Source: Apibacter raozihei
Lineage (GTDB): Bacteria > Bacteroidota > Bacteroidia > Flavobacteriales > Weeksellaceae
DNA: 64,000 bases
Assembly (NCBI RefSeq): GCF_004014855.1
Contig: NZ_CP034930.1
Coordinates: forward strand, 310,001 to 374,000
Reading direction: 5' to 3'
Shown here one piece after another: positions 27,320 to 34,476 of this stretch (positions within the stretch are counted from its first letter, which is position 1; every line of letters starts with the position of its first letter). A program made the translations under genes and the position numbers. The notes below the pieces were generated by a model. That model was given only the letters and a program-made list of their open reading frames with translations, did not search any database and was not told where the DNA came from.

Positions 27320-27706
27320 ATGACTCATATAAATATTCCTAACAGCCCTGATCAAATGAATCAATGCTTTGCTGATGCCTATAATTCAGGAGATGTAAAC
27401 CGGATAAATGCATTATTTGAAAAAGAAGCAAAAATTGTGAAATATAATGGTGACATCATTTCAGGATTTGAAAAAATGAATGAAGAACATTTAAACCTTT
27501 TAAAATTGGGAGGTAAAATGACTTCTGTTAATAAATATTGCATTGAAGCAGAAGATATAGCTATGCTAAGAGCCGATTGGAAAATTGAAACGAAGAATGA
27601 AAAATCTGAAGATATAACCATTACGGGATCAAGCGTTGAATTGATAAGGAGACAGAAAGACGGAACCTGGCTGTATATCGTTGATAATCCTTTCGGCGCA
27701 AATTAA
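27320..27706 (+). CDS. NTF2-like (SnoaL/DUF4440-type) protein
   Basis: A 128-residue cytoplasmic protein with the cone-like NTF2 fold pattern: helix CFADAYNSGDVNRINALFE, strand AKIVKYNG, DIISGFEKMNEEHLNLL, then strands ending in VELIRRQKDGTWLYIVDNPFG. Members act as small-molecule enzymes, binding proteins or immunity factors; this one has no diagnostic catalytic residues that I can assign. It stands alone, 98 nt after DUF454 and convergent with the next gene. The family assignment comes from the overall pattern and the classical GTWLYIVDNPF end. Confidence 0.75.
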   Translation: MTHINIPNSPDQMNQCFADAYNSGDVNRINALFEKEAKIVKYNGDIISGFEKMNEEHLNLLKLGGKMTSVNKYCIEAEDIAMLRADWKIETKNEKSEDITITGSSVELIRRQKDGTWLYIVDNPFGAN

Positions 27707-27827
27707 AACTTCTTACTTTGCAAATATTAAATACAAATAACTAATTCTTGAAATATTTTTTTTATTATCAAAGCCCTTCATTCTTTCTGTGCCAATAAAA
27801 TTTTTAATGAGTTGTTTTTTTTAATTG

Positions 27828-28376
27828 CTACAACTTTGAACAATTATTTGTGTACATGCTATAAATAAAACTAATAGAGTAATATTTTTGATCAACCACT
27901 CCTAAACAATCTGAAAAATATTTTTTTACTATTGGATCAAAAAACCTAAATTCAACAGCTCCTGATAAATCTTCTCTTACCATAAAATAGGTTACAAACC
28001 TTTGATCAGAAAAACTTGTCCTTTCTTTACCTTCATAAAAAGCTATTTTATCATTCTTTAAATTATCATATAATTTTAATAAAAGCATTCTATTATCATC
28101 AGTACGAATATACTCATATCTCTTTTCTTCCTGCATAATATAATCAATATCTTGATAAGTAAGTTTTTCTACACTTTTAGTCTTTTTGTTAAAAACTTTA
28201 TCCCCTTTTATTTTATATTCACCTTCACAGACTTCTCCATTTTTCATATGTACAGATAAATGACCTTTAAGAACATAACAAGCAGATGAAGGAGAGCAAG
28301 CAATTTTAATTTTTTGAGCTTTAAGAAAAGAAAAATTAATCAAAATAAACAATATCAAAAAGATTTTAATCTTCAT
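27828..28376 (-). CDS. Small secreted protein of unknown function
   Basis: A 182-residue protein with signal peptide MKIKIFLILFILINFSFLKAQ and a mature part with five cysteines (Cys27, Cys33, Cys50, and a pair in the last 30 residues) that could form disulphides. The middle (about residues 37-95) looks like a small beta-barrel, with VHMKNGEVCEGEYKIKGDKV resembling domains that read out a cell or lipid ligand. I recognise no family. It is convergent with the NTF2-like gene without a visible terminator in the gap, and divergent from the regulated mgtC promoter. Confidence 0.6.
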   Translation of the reverse strand: MKIKIFLILFILINFSFLKAQKIKIACSPSSACYVLKGHLSVHMKNGEVCEGEYKIKGDKVFNKKTKSVEKLTYQDIDYIMQEEKRYEYIRTDDNRMLLLKLYDNLKNDKIAFYEGKERTSFSDQRFVTYFMVREDLSGAVEFRFFDPIVKKYFSDCLGVVDQKYYSISFIYSMYTNNCSKL

Positions 28377-28420
28377 TTGTAAAATTTTTTAGCGAATTTA
28401 AATAAAAAATATTATCCACT

Positions 28421-28490
28421 TTCTAATAATTTTCTAATAATTTTTTAAATCTTTTCTAATAAGCTCCCGGATTATTATCCCTTACTTTTG
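28421..28490 (+). promoter_or_regulatory. Regulated promoter of the mgtC-mgtA-regulator operon
   Basis: TTCTAATAA occurs at 28421, 28432 and 28454, and a degenerate TTTTAAA at 28443, so all four elements sit at an 11-bp step. A -7 box TACTTTTG lies at 28483-28490, 29 bp after the start of the last element; there is no proper -33 TTTG. Direct repeats at one-helical-turn spacing are the hallmark of OmpR/PhoB-type activator sites. The same array with the same distances recurs at 34366-34435, so the regulator encoded at 32315 is the likely binder. Confidence 0.75.
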
Positions 28491-28508
28491 CACTACAAAA
28501 AAAGGAAC

Positions 28509-28565
28509 ATGGAAGAGTATCCCAAAAAAATTAAAGCAATTGAATTGAATAATACTTCACTCTAA
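28509..28565 (+). CDS. Putative 18-residue leader peptide of the mgtC operon
   Basis: MEEYPKKIKAIELNNTSL is preceded by AAGGA at 28502-28506, a good Shine-Dalgarno match that is unusual in this phylum and starts about 10 nt after the predicted transcription start. It begins with two glutamates and has an early proline, recalling MgtL of enterobacteria (MEPDP at its start), in which acidic and proline residues destabilise ribosomes at low magnesium and switch on mgtA. The stop codon (28563-28565) overlaps the foot of the next hairpin. The peptide is short, so conservation must be tested. Confidence 0.45.
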   Translation: MEEYPKKIKAIELNNTSL

Positions 28566-28614
28566 GAACACAATGACCAGAATGTTCTTGAGTGAACATA
28601 AATGTACAGGTCAT
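28564..28614 (+). ncRNA. Candidate cis-regulatory leader RNA of mgtC (hairpin with pseudoknot)
   Basis: aagaaca (28564-28570) pairs perfectly with tgttctt (28583-28589), enclosing a 12-nt loop. Loop bases atgacc (28573-28578) are complementary to ggtcat (28609-28614), which would form a 6-bp pseudoknot covering the start codon of the small ORF at 28613. A ribosome finishing the leader peptide would cover the hairpin foot and release that start. No known riboswitch consensus (for example the M-box) is recognised. Confidence 0.45.
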
Positions 28615-28780
28615 GAGGTTACTATTTTTATATCTTTATTATAATAAGCTGTTAAAAAACACTGTCTATAATTTTTTCTGGATTTTAAATCGGTTAAAAT
28701 CTAGAAAATCCTTATCCATTTTTACTATACAAAATTCATATTCACCTTTTAAAATTAATCGCTATGTTACAAATATCTGA
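28613..28780 (+). CDS. Putative 55-residue small ORF overlapping the mgtC start
   Basis: An ATG at 28613 opens 55 codons; the stop at 28780 lies 17 nt inside mgtC. The product starts MRLLFLYLYYNKLL and is basic and aromatic, with no known domain. Its start region is the pseudoknot partner of the upstream hairpin, and its overlap with mgtC, which has no ribosome-binding site of its own, allows translational coupling. It may be a coupling device rather than a functional protein. Confidence 0.3.
   Translation: MRLLFLYLYYNKLLKNTVYNFFWILNRLKSRKSLSIFTIQNSYSPFKINRYVTNI
28680..28711 (+). promoter_or_regulatory. Mutually exclusive hairpins before mgtC
   Basis: gattttaa (28681-28688) can pair with ttaaaatc (28694-28701), or ggatttt (28680-28686) with aaaatcc (28705-28711); the two share their left arm and cannot coexist. 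A T-rich run follows after 28711. This is an attenuator-like layout but not a strong terminator. Confidence 0.3.
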
Positions 28781-29480
28781 ATTTGCCATGCGTTTGGCAC
28801 TGGCTTTCGTATTAGGTATGGCCATTGGAATTGAAAGGCAGTGGAAACAAAAAAGTGCAGGCCTGCGTACCAATACATTAGTTGCAGTAGGGTCTGCTGC
28901 ATTTATACTCATATCCATGTCCGTTAGTGGCAGCCATGGAGATCCCAGCCGGGTAGCCGCACAAATTGTAAGCGGAATCGGCTTTTTAGGTGCGGGAGTG
29001 ATTATGAAAGACGGACTGAGCGTTCGGGGATTAAACACAGCCGCCACAATTTGGTGCTCTGCTGCGGTAGGATCTTTAGCAGGTATCGGATTATATGCTC
29101 AGGCATCATTAACTGCGCTCACTGTTATTATTATCCACATCTCTTTGCGTCCGTTGGGAAATAAAATGAATAAAATTTCATTCACTCCCAAAGATCATAC
29201 CGCTACCACAGAATATCAAATAACCATTCATTGTAAAAATAACATTGAAAACCATATCCGCGTATTACTTATTCAACAATTAGGAAATAACGAAAAATTA
29301 TTACTCCGCTCTCTCTCCAGTAAAGATGATGCAGACGGAGAAAACACACTTATTACCGCAGAAATTACAGCTAATGGCATTCAGGACTACCTGATGGAAC
29401 AAATGGTAAGCCGCCTTACCATAGAACAGGAAGTGATAAAAGTAAGCTGGGAATTTATCGGTCAGCAATCTGAATTATAA
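28764..29480 (+). CDS. mgtC: MgtC/SapB-family membrane protein
   Basis: A 238-residue inner-membrane protein with the MgtC signature: AFVLGMAIGIERQWKQKSAGLRT near residues 14-36, then LVAVGSAAFI and RVAAQIVSGIGFLGAGVIMK, with about five helices in residues 1-140. A soluble ACT-like domain follows (about 150-238). MgtC proteins support growth at low magnesium and, in pathogens, survival in host cells by restraining ATP synthase and phosphate uptake. It is the first full gene after a structured leader and lies 20 nt upstream of mgtA, matching the classical mgtC-mgtA/B pairing. Control is likely by the OmpR-type regulator downstream plus the leader. Confidence 0.93.
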   Translation: MLQISEFAMRLALAFVLGMAIGIERQWKQKSAGLRTNTLVAVGSAAFILISMSVSGSHGDPSRVAAQIVSGIGFLGAGVIMKDGLSVRGLNTAATIWCSAAVGSLAGIGLYAQASLTALTVIIIHISLRPLGNKMNKISFTPKDHTATTEYQITIHCKNNIENHIRVLLIQQLGNNEKLLLRSLSSKDDADGENTLITAEITANGIQDYLMEQMVSRLTIEQEVIKVSWEFIGQQSEL

Positions 29481-29500
29481 AAAATCTAACCCACTATAAA

Positions 29501-32185
29501 ATGAACCCCATGAACCATACTACTCCCAAAGGAATTTCAAACTTTGAAAAAAACTCCACCACGAAACTTCAGATGGTAGCAAAAAATGACAGCAACTTAT
29601 TTTATGCTATGTTAGAAAGCAGTGAAAAGGGTTTAAGTACATCTACCGTAGAAGAAAAAATAAAAAAATTCGGATACAACGAAATAGAGCATGAAAAAGC
29701 CCCCTCCTGGTATAAACAATTTATAATGGCTTTTTTTAACCCCTTTATTGCAGTTCTGTTTGTACTGGTGATTATATCTGCAATCATGGATGTATGTATT
29801 GTTCCTCCGGACGAACGCGATTACAAAACCATTCTTGTCGTGGGCTCTATGATCATATTAAGTTCCTTATTGAGATTTTGGCAGGAATACAGCAGTAACC
29901 GTGCAGCTGAAAACCTGAAAAACATGGTAAAAACCACTGCTACCGTATTCAGGAGAAACAAAGGAAAAACAGAAGTAAACATAAGAGATATTGTTCCCGG
30001 AGATATTATTTATCTAAGTGCGGGAGATATGATTCCTGCTGATGTACGTATTATTAAATCCAAAGACCTTTTTGTTAGCCAGGCTATACTTACGGGAGAA
30101 TCTCATCCTTTGGAAAAAAGAGAATATACCATACCCGACGCTGATAAAAAGTCACCTCTTGAACTTGAAAACTTATGCTTTATGGGAACCAACGTGGTTA
30201 GCGGAACAGCTACGGCTATCGTAGTCACAACCGGTAACCATACGTATTTAGGTTCAATTGGTAAGGCTATAAGTGGAAAACGGACAGAAACCAGTTTTGA
30301 CAAAGGAGTGAATAAAGTAAGCTGGTTATTGATCCGGTATATGCTCGTAATGGTTCCTTTAGTTTTTCTTATTAACGGATTAACCAAAGAAAACTGGCTG
30401 GAAGCTTTGCTTTTTGCCGTTGCTATTGCTGTAGGATTAACTCCGGAAATGCTCCCGATGATTGTAACTGCCAATCTCGCCAAAGGGGCAAAAAACATGA
30501 GTAAACAAAAAGTTATCGTAAAAAAATTAAATGCCATACAAAATATTGGAGCTATGGATATCCTGTGTACAGATAAAACAGGTACACTGACAATAGATAA
30601 AATTGTTTTGGAAAGACATCTGAACGTATTAGGACACGAAGATGATGAAGTATTAAAATGGGCATATTTAAACAGTTATCACCAAACAGGATTAAAAAAT
30701 CTTTTAGACATTGCTGTATTAGAACACGTGGAAATTCACGAATATCTGAAAGTGGAAGAAGATTATGTAAAAATTGATGAAATTCCGTTTGATTTTCAAC
30801 GAAGAAGAATGAGTGTAATTCTGGAACAAAAAAATAAAAAACACCTTCTTATTTGTAAGGGGGCCGTTGAAGAAATGCTAAATCTATGTTCCCATGCATT
30901 TTACCCGGGAGAAAACTCTAAAATTCATACAGAAACTGATTCCATCGTTCCTATAGATCCTAAAATGAGGGAAACCGTTTTGCAAACCTCTAAAAAATTG
31001 AATGAAGACGGACTAAGAGTTTTACTTGTAGCAATCAAGGAATATGAAAATCATGATACAGATTACACTGTTGAGGAAGAATCTAATCTTATTCTTACAG
31101 GATTTATCGGATTTCTGGATCCTGCAAAACCTTCTGCAAAACCTGCGCTGGAAAACCTTCAAAAACTGGGAATCAAAGTTAAAGTCTTGACAGGCGATAA
31201 CGACATTGTTACCAAAAAAATATGCCGGGATGTAGGGATTCCCTTTCAGGAAATTTTATTAGGAACAGATATCGAACATTTAAGCGATTCCGAACTTTCA
31301 GATAAAATTAATGAAATTAGTATTTTTGCCAAACTTAATCCCATACAAAAATCAAGAATCGTTACACTCCTTCAGAAACAAAACCATACGGTAGGCTTTA
31401 TGGGCGATGGCATAAATGATGCTCCGGCGTTACGAAATGCCGATGTAGGCATATCGGTAGATACTGCTGTGGATATTGCTAAAGAAAGTGCAGATATCAT
31501 ACTTCTTGAAAAAGATTTAATGGTTCTTCAAAAAGGAGTTATTTATGGACGAAGAACATTTGGGAATATTATCAAATACATTAAAATGACCACCAGCAGT
31601 AATTTTGGAAATATGTTTAGCATGATCGGAGCTAGTATTTTTCTACCCTTTTTACCTATGCGCCCTATACAGCTACTTATCCAAAACTTGCTTTATGATA
31701 TATCTCAGACTTCCATTCCCTGGGATAAAATGGACAAAGAGTTTATGGAAAAACCTCAAAAATGGGATGCAAAAGGAATCAGTCGCTTTATGATGTACAT
31801 TGGTCCCATTAGTTCAATCTTTGACTATATAACTTTTGCCGTAATGTATTTTGTATTCAAAGCAAATTCACTTGAACATCAAAACCTTTTTCAGACCGGC
31901 TGGTTTGTAGAAGGCCTTTTATCCCAAACCCTTATCGTACATATGATACGTACACGAAAAATACCTTTTATTCAAAGTTGGGCAACCGCACCGGTAGTTG
32001 CATTAACTTCTTTGATTATGCTTATAGGCATCGCTATTCCATTCACTCCTTTTGCCAAGGCCATATATATGGAGCCTTTACCTCTAAGTTACTTCCCGTG
32101 GTTGATAGGAATACTTACCGGTTATTGCCTGTTAACTCAGTTTGTTAAAAACCTGTTTATCAAAAAATTTAACCAATGGCTTTAA
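29501..32185 (+). CDS. mgtA: Magnesium-importing P-type ATPase (P3B)
   Basis: An 894-residue P-type ATPase with phosphorylated Asp358 in CTDKTGTLT, the actuator motif LTGESHPLEK, the nucleotide-binding KGAVEEML stretch and the hinge MGDGINDAPALRNADVGISVD. Ten helices are expected; the region after the hinge keeps the P3B-type sequence NLLYDISQTSIPWDKMDKEF, which is typical of MgtA/MgtB. It imports Mg2+ using ATP. It is placed between mgtC and a small ORF leading into a two-component system, so all are probably one operon under control of that system. The ATG at 29501 follows the mgtC stop by 20 nt; a second ATG three codons later is possible. Confidence 0.95.
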   Translation: MNPMNHTTPKGISNFEKNSTTKLQMVAKNDSNLFYAMLESSEKGLSTSTVEEKIKKFGYNEIEHEKAPSWYKQFIMAFFNPFIAVLFVLVIISAIMDVCIVPPDERDYKTILVVGSMIILSSLLRFWQEYSSNRAAENLKNMVKTTATVFRRNKGKTEVNIRDIVPGDIIYLSAGDMIPADVRIIKSKDLFVSQAILTGESHPLEKREYTIPDADKKSPLELENLCFMGTNVVSGTATAIVVTTGNHTYLGSIGKAISGKRTETSFDKGVNKVSWLLIRYMLVMVPLVFLINGLTKENWLEALLFAVAIAVGLTPEMLPMIVTANLAKGAKNMSKQKVIVKKLNAIQNIGAMDILCTDKTGTLTIDKIVLERHLNVLGHEDDEVLKWAYLNSYHQTGLKNLLDIAVLEHVEIHEYLKVEEDYVKIDEIPFDFQRRRMSVILEQKNKKHLLICKGAVEEMLNLCSHAFYPGENSKIHTETDSIVPIDPKMRETVLQTSKKLNEDGLRVLLVAIKEYENHDTDYTVEEESNLILTGFIGFLDPAKPSAKPALENLQKLGIKVKVLTGDNDIVTKKICRDVGIPFQEILLGTDIEHLSDSELSDKINEISIFAKLNPIQKSRIVTLLQKQNHTVGFMGDGINDAPALRNADVGISVDTAVDIAKESADIILLEKDLMVLQKGVIYGRRTFGNIIKYIKMTTSSNFGNMFSMIGASIFLPFLPMRPIQLLIQNLLYDISQTSIPWDKMDKEFMEKPQKWDAKGISRFMMYIGPISSIFDYITFAVMYFVFKANSLEHQNLFQTGWFVEGLLSQTLIVHMIRTRKIPFIQSWATAPVVALTSLIMLIGIAIPFTPFAKAIYMEPLPLSYFPWLIGILTGYCLLTQFVKNLFIKKFNQWL

Positions 32186-32334
32186 AAAACAACTCCTCTA
32201 AAAAATGGTTGATTTTGATACTGTTTTTTTCCCTTTTTGTCTTAACCGTGGATTTTTTGGTATCCAGATGTTCCAGCCATAAAATTCTCAAAAAGAAAAT
32301 GTACATTTGTACCCATGAATATTCTTCTGGTTGA
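32176..32334 (+). CDS. Possible 52-residue single-span membrane protein after mgtA
   Basis: An ORF starting in the last codons of mgtA (ATG 32176, overlapping the stop by 10 nt) encodes 52 residues: a basic start (MALKNNSSKK), one hydrophobic helix (WLILILFFSLFVLTVDFLV) and a basic tail, ending 20 nt inside the regulator gene. Its position recalls Salmonella mgtR, a small membrane peptide at the end of the mgtCBR operon that controls MgtC. There is no sequence proof of homology, and the regulator promoter lies inside it. Confidence 0.35.
   Translation: MALKNNSSKKWLILILFFSLFVLTVDFLVSRCSSHKILKKKMYICTHEYSSG
32302..32309 (+). promoter_or_regulatory. Internal -7 promoter box of the two-component genes
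   Basis: TACATTTG matches TAnnTTTG and ends 5 nt before the ATG at 32315, which predicts a leaderless transcript. No TTTG is found at the -33 distance, so the promoter may be weak and supplement read-through from mgtA. Confidence 0.4.
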
Positions 32335-32992
32335 AGACGATTTAAGGGTTTCCGAGCTTATAAAAAGGGGTTTGGAAGAAGAAGGTTTTACTATTACGAC
32401 AGCTTTTGACGGTTTATCCGGTAAAAAGCTCGTAATAATGCATGAGTATGACTTATTAATTACAGATATCATATTACCGGAAATAAACGGGCTGGATCTT
32501 TGTAAAGAAGTGAGAATAATTAAACCGGAACTTCCTATTTTAATGCTTACCGCATTAGGAACCACTGATGATAAAATTGAAGGATTTGATGCCGGAGCTG
32601 ATGATTACTTGGTAAAACCGTTTGAAATGAGAGAATTGGCAGCTAGAATTAAAGTTCTGCTGAAAAGAAGTTCTAAAAACAAATCAGGATTTATTTTGAA
32701 ATTTTCTGATCTGGAAATGAACTTAAAAACCAAAATTGTTAAGAGAAATAACCAGGAATTGAGCCTTACCCCCAAAGAATTCAAACTTTTGGAATTTTTA
32801 CTGCAAAATCAGGGTAGAGTTATCTCAAGAACGGAAATTGCTGAAAAGGTTTGGGATACCCATTTTGATACCGGAACAAATTTTATTGATGTCTATATTA
32901 ATTATCTGCGAAAAAAAGTAGACAAAGGATTTGACAATAAACTAATACATACAAAGTCAGGAATGGGTTTCATACTAAAATCGGAAGTATGA
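32315..32992 (+). CDS. OmpR-family response regulator
   Basis: A 225-residue regulator. The receiver domain (1-117) has the acidic pocket Glu7-Asp8-Asp9, phosphorylation site Asp51, Thr79 and Lys101 (YLVKPF). The C-terminal winged helix (about 128-225) has the OmpR-type LTPKEFKLLEFLLQNQGRV and a DVYINYLRKKVDK recognition region. It overlaps the kinase gene by 4 nt. Flanked by magnesium genes upstream and an RND efflux operon downstream, it is expected to bind the identical TTCTAAT arrays at both promoters, since dimers of this family bind direct repeats 11 bp apart. It resembles CusR/CzcR/QseB regulators in length and domain order; the inducing signal is not known. Confidence 0.93.
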   Translation: MNILLVEDDLRVSELIKRGLEEEGFTITTAFDGLSGKKLVIMHEYDLLITDIILPEINGLDLCKEVRIIKPELPILMLTALGTTDDKIEGFDAGADDYLVKPFEMRELAARIKVLLKRSSKNKSGFILKFSDLEMNLKTKIVKRNNQELSLTPKEFKLLEFLLQNQGRVISRTEIAEKVWDTHFDTGTNFIDVYINYLRKKVDKGFDNKLIHTKSGMGFILKSEV

Positions 32993-34356
32993 AAATACGA
33001 ACCAAATTAACTCTCCTATTTTCTCTTGTTACCGCATCCATTCTTTTGCTATTTGCATCAGTAATCTATTATTCTGCGAAACAAAACCGAAACACGGAAT
33101 TTTATTCTTTATTAAAAAAAGAAGCAATTACTAAGGCTAATCTTTTTTTCGACGCCAAAGTACCCTCCCAAACGCTTCAACAAATCTATCATAACAATAC
33201 CAAAACAATTAATGAAGTAGAAGTAGCAATTTACAATAGTTCTTTCCATCTTCTATATCACGATGCTGTAGATATAGATTTTGTTAAAGAGACTCCTGCC
33301 ATGATTAATGATATTTACAAAAAAGGAGAAATTAAATTTTATCAGGGAGACTGGCAGGTCATTGGATTACTCTATAAATTTGAAAATAAAAACTATGTAA
33401 TAACCGCTGCGGCTTATGATCAATTTGGGTATAACGAATTAAGCACTTTACTAAAAAATACCTGTATCATTTTCATTATCTCCATCATTTTTATTTTTAT
33501 TGCCGGATATTACTTTTCTAAAAAAGCCTTCGAGCCGGTTAAAGAAATCACTGACAGAATGAATGAAATATCCGCAAGTCATCTGAATCTGAGACTGGAA
33601 GCCAATCCTAACAAAGACGAACTCTCCGATTTAACGGTTACCTTTAATCAAATGCTTACCCGGCTGGAAAAATCGTTTGAAGCACAAAAACATTTTGTTT
33701 CTAATATTTCCCACGAATTACGAACACCTTTAGCTGCCATGATAGCAGAGCTGGAACTTTCCGTAAATAAGAATAAAACATCTGAAGAGTATAAAATTAT
33801 ACTTCAAAATTCATTATCAGATGCAAAAAAAATAACCAAACTATCCAATAGCCTTCTGGATTTTGCCAAAGCAAGCTATGATCCATCAGAAATAGCTTAT
33901 AAACCGGTACGAATAGACGAAATTCTGCTGGATGCATGTCAGCAGGTACAACAGGCAAATCCCGGATATAAAACCAATCTGCTTTTTGGAAATGATTTTC
34001 TGCATGATAATCAGATTCTGGTTAACGGCAATGAATATCTGCTTAAAGTAGCTTTTGTAAATTTACTGGAAAACGGTTGTAAATTTTCTGAAGACCACCT
34101 CTGCCAGGTTTCCATTTCATTTTTCTGTAACACCATCCAAATCGAATTTGCAGATCTGGGTATTGGCATTTCTCAAGAAGACATTCCTCATATTTTCACT
34201 CCCTTTTACAGGGGAAAAAATAAAGAGTTTACCTATGGAAACGGAATAGGTCTGTCATTAACAAAAAAAATTATCCTTTTACATTCCGGTACTGTTACCA
34301 TAAGCAACAATTTACACAAAGGAACTACCTTCACTTTACAGCTTCCTCATCTGTAA
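32989..34356 (+). CDS. Sensor histidine kinase, CusS/CzcS-like
   Basis: A 455-residue membrane kinase partnered with the preceding regulator (start overlaps its stop as ATGA). Order: transmembrane helix 1 (about 8-28), a periplasmic sensor of about 125 residues without recognisable metal-binding clusters, helix 2 (about 155-178), HAMP linker, dimerisation domain with phospho-accepting His242 in SNISHELRTPL, and an ATPase domain with N-box (NLLENGCKFS), DLGIGIS and GNGIGLSL. The sensor is neither His- nor Met-rich, so the signal could be magnesium, another cation or envelope stress. Its regulon by context is mgtC-mgtA and the czc-like operon. Confidence 0.92.
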   Translation: MKIRTKLTLLFSLVTASILLLFASVIYYSAKQNRNTEFYSLLKKEAITKANLFFDAKVPSQTLQQIYHNNTKTINEVEVAIYNSSFHLLYHDAVDIDFVKETPAMINDIYKKGEIKFYQGDWQVIGLLYKFENKNYVITAAAYDQFGYNELSTLLKNTCIIFIISIIFIFIAGYYFSKKAFEPVKEITDRMNEISASHLNLRLEANPNKDELSDLTVTFNQMLTRLEKSFEAQKHFVSNISHELRTPLAAMIAELELSVNKNKTSEEYKIILQNSLSDAKKITKLSNSLLDFAKASYDPSEIAYKPVRIDEILLDACQQVQQANPGYKTNLLFGNDFLHDNQILVNGNEYLLKVAFVNLLENGCKFSEDHLCQVSISFFCNTIQIEFADLGIGISQEDIPHIFTPFYRGKNKEFTYGNGIGLSLTKKIILLHSGTVTISNNLHKGTTFTLQLPHL

Positions 34357-34365
34357 AAATCAATG

Positions 34366-34435
34366 CTCTAATAAAATTCTAATTTTTTTTTAAAAGGTTT
34401 CTAATAATCATCCACAAACAGTTCTCCTAGTTTTG
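34366..34435 (+). promoter_or_regulatory. Regulated promoter of the RND efflux operon
   Basis: CTCTAATAA at 34366, TTCTAATTT at 34377, degenerate TTTTAAA at 34388 and TTCTAATAA at 34399 are spaced 11 bp apart. The -7 box TAGTTTTG is at 34428-34435, 29 bp after the last element. Every distance equals that in the mgtC promoter at 28421-28490, so one regulator should control both. Confidence 0.75.
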
Positions 34436-34476
34436 TAGCCGAAAAAAGAGGTTTACTAACTAAAAAAACGGAGAAA

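Noticed and set aside
28490-28763. M-box magnesium riboswitch before mgtC
   Set aside because: I see none of the conserved M-box helices or sequence; the leader has a different hairpin-pseudoknot layout.
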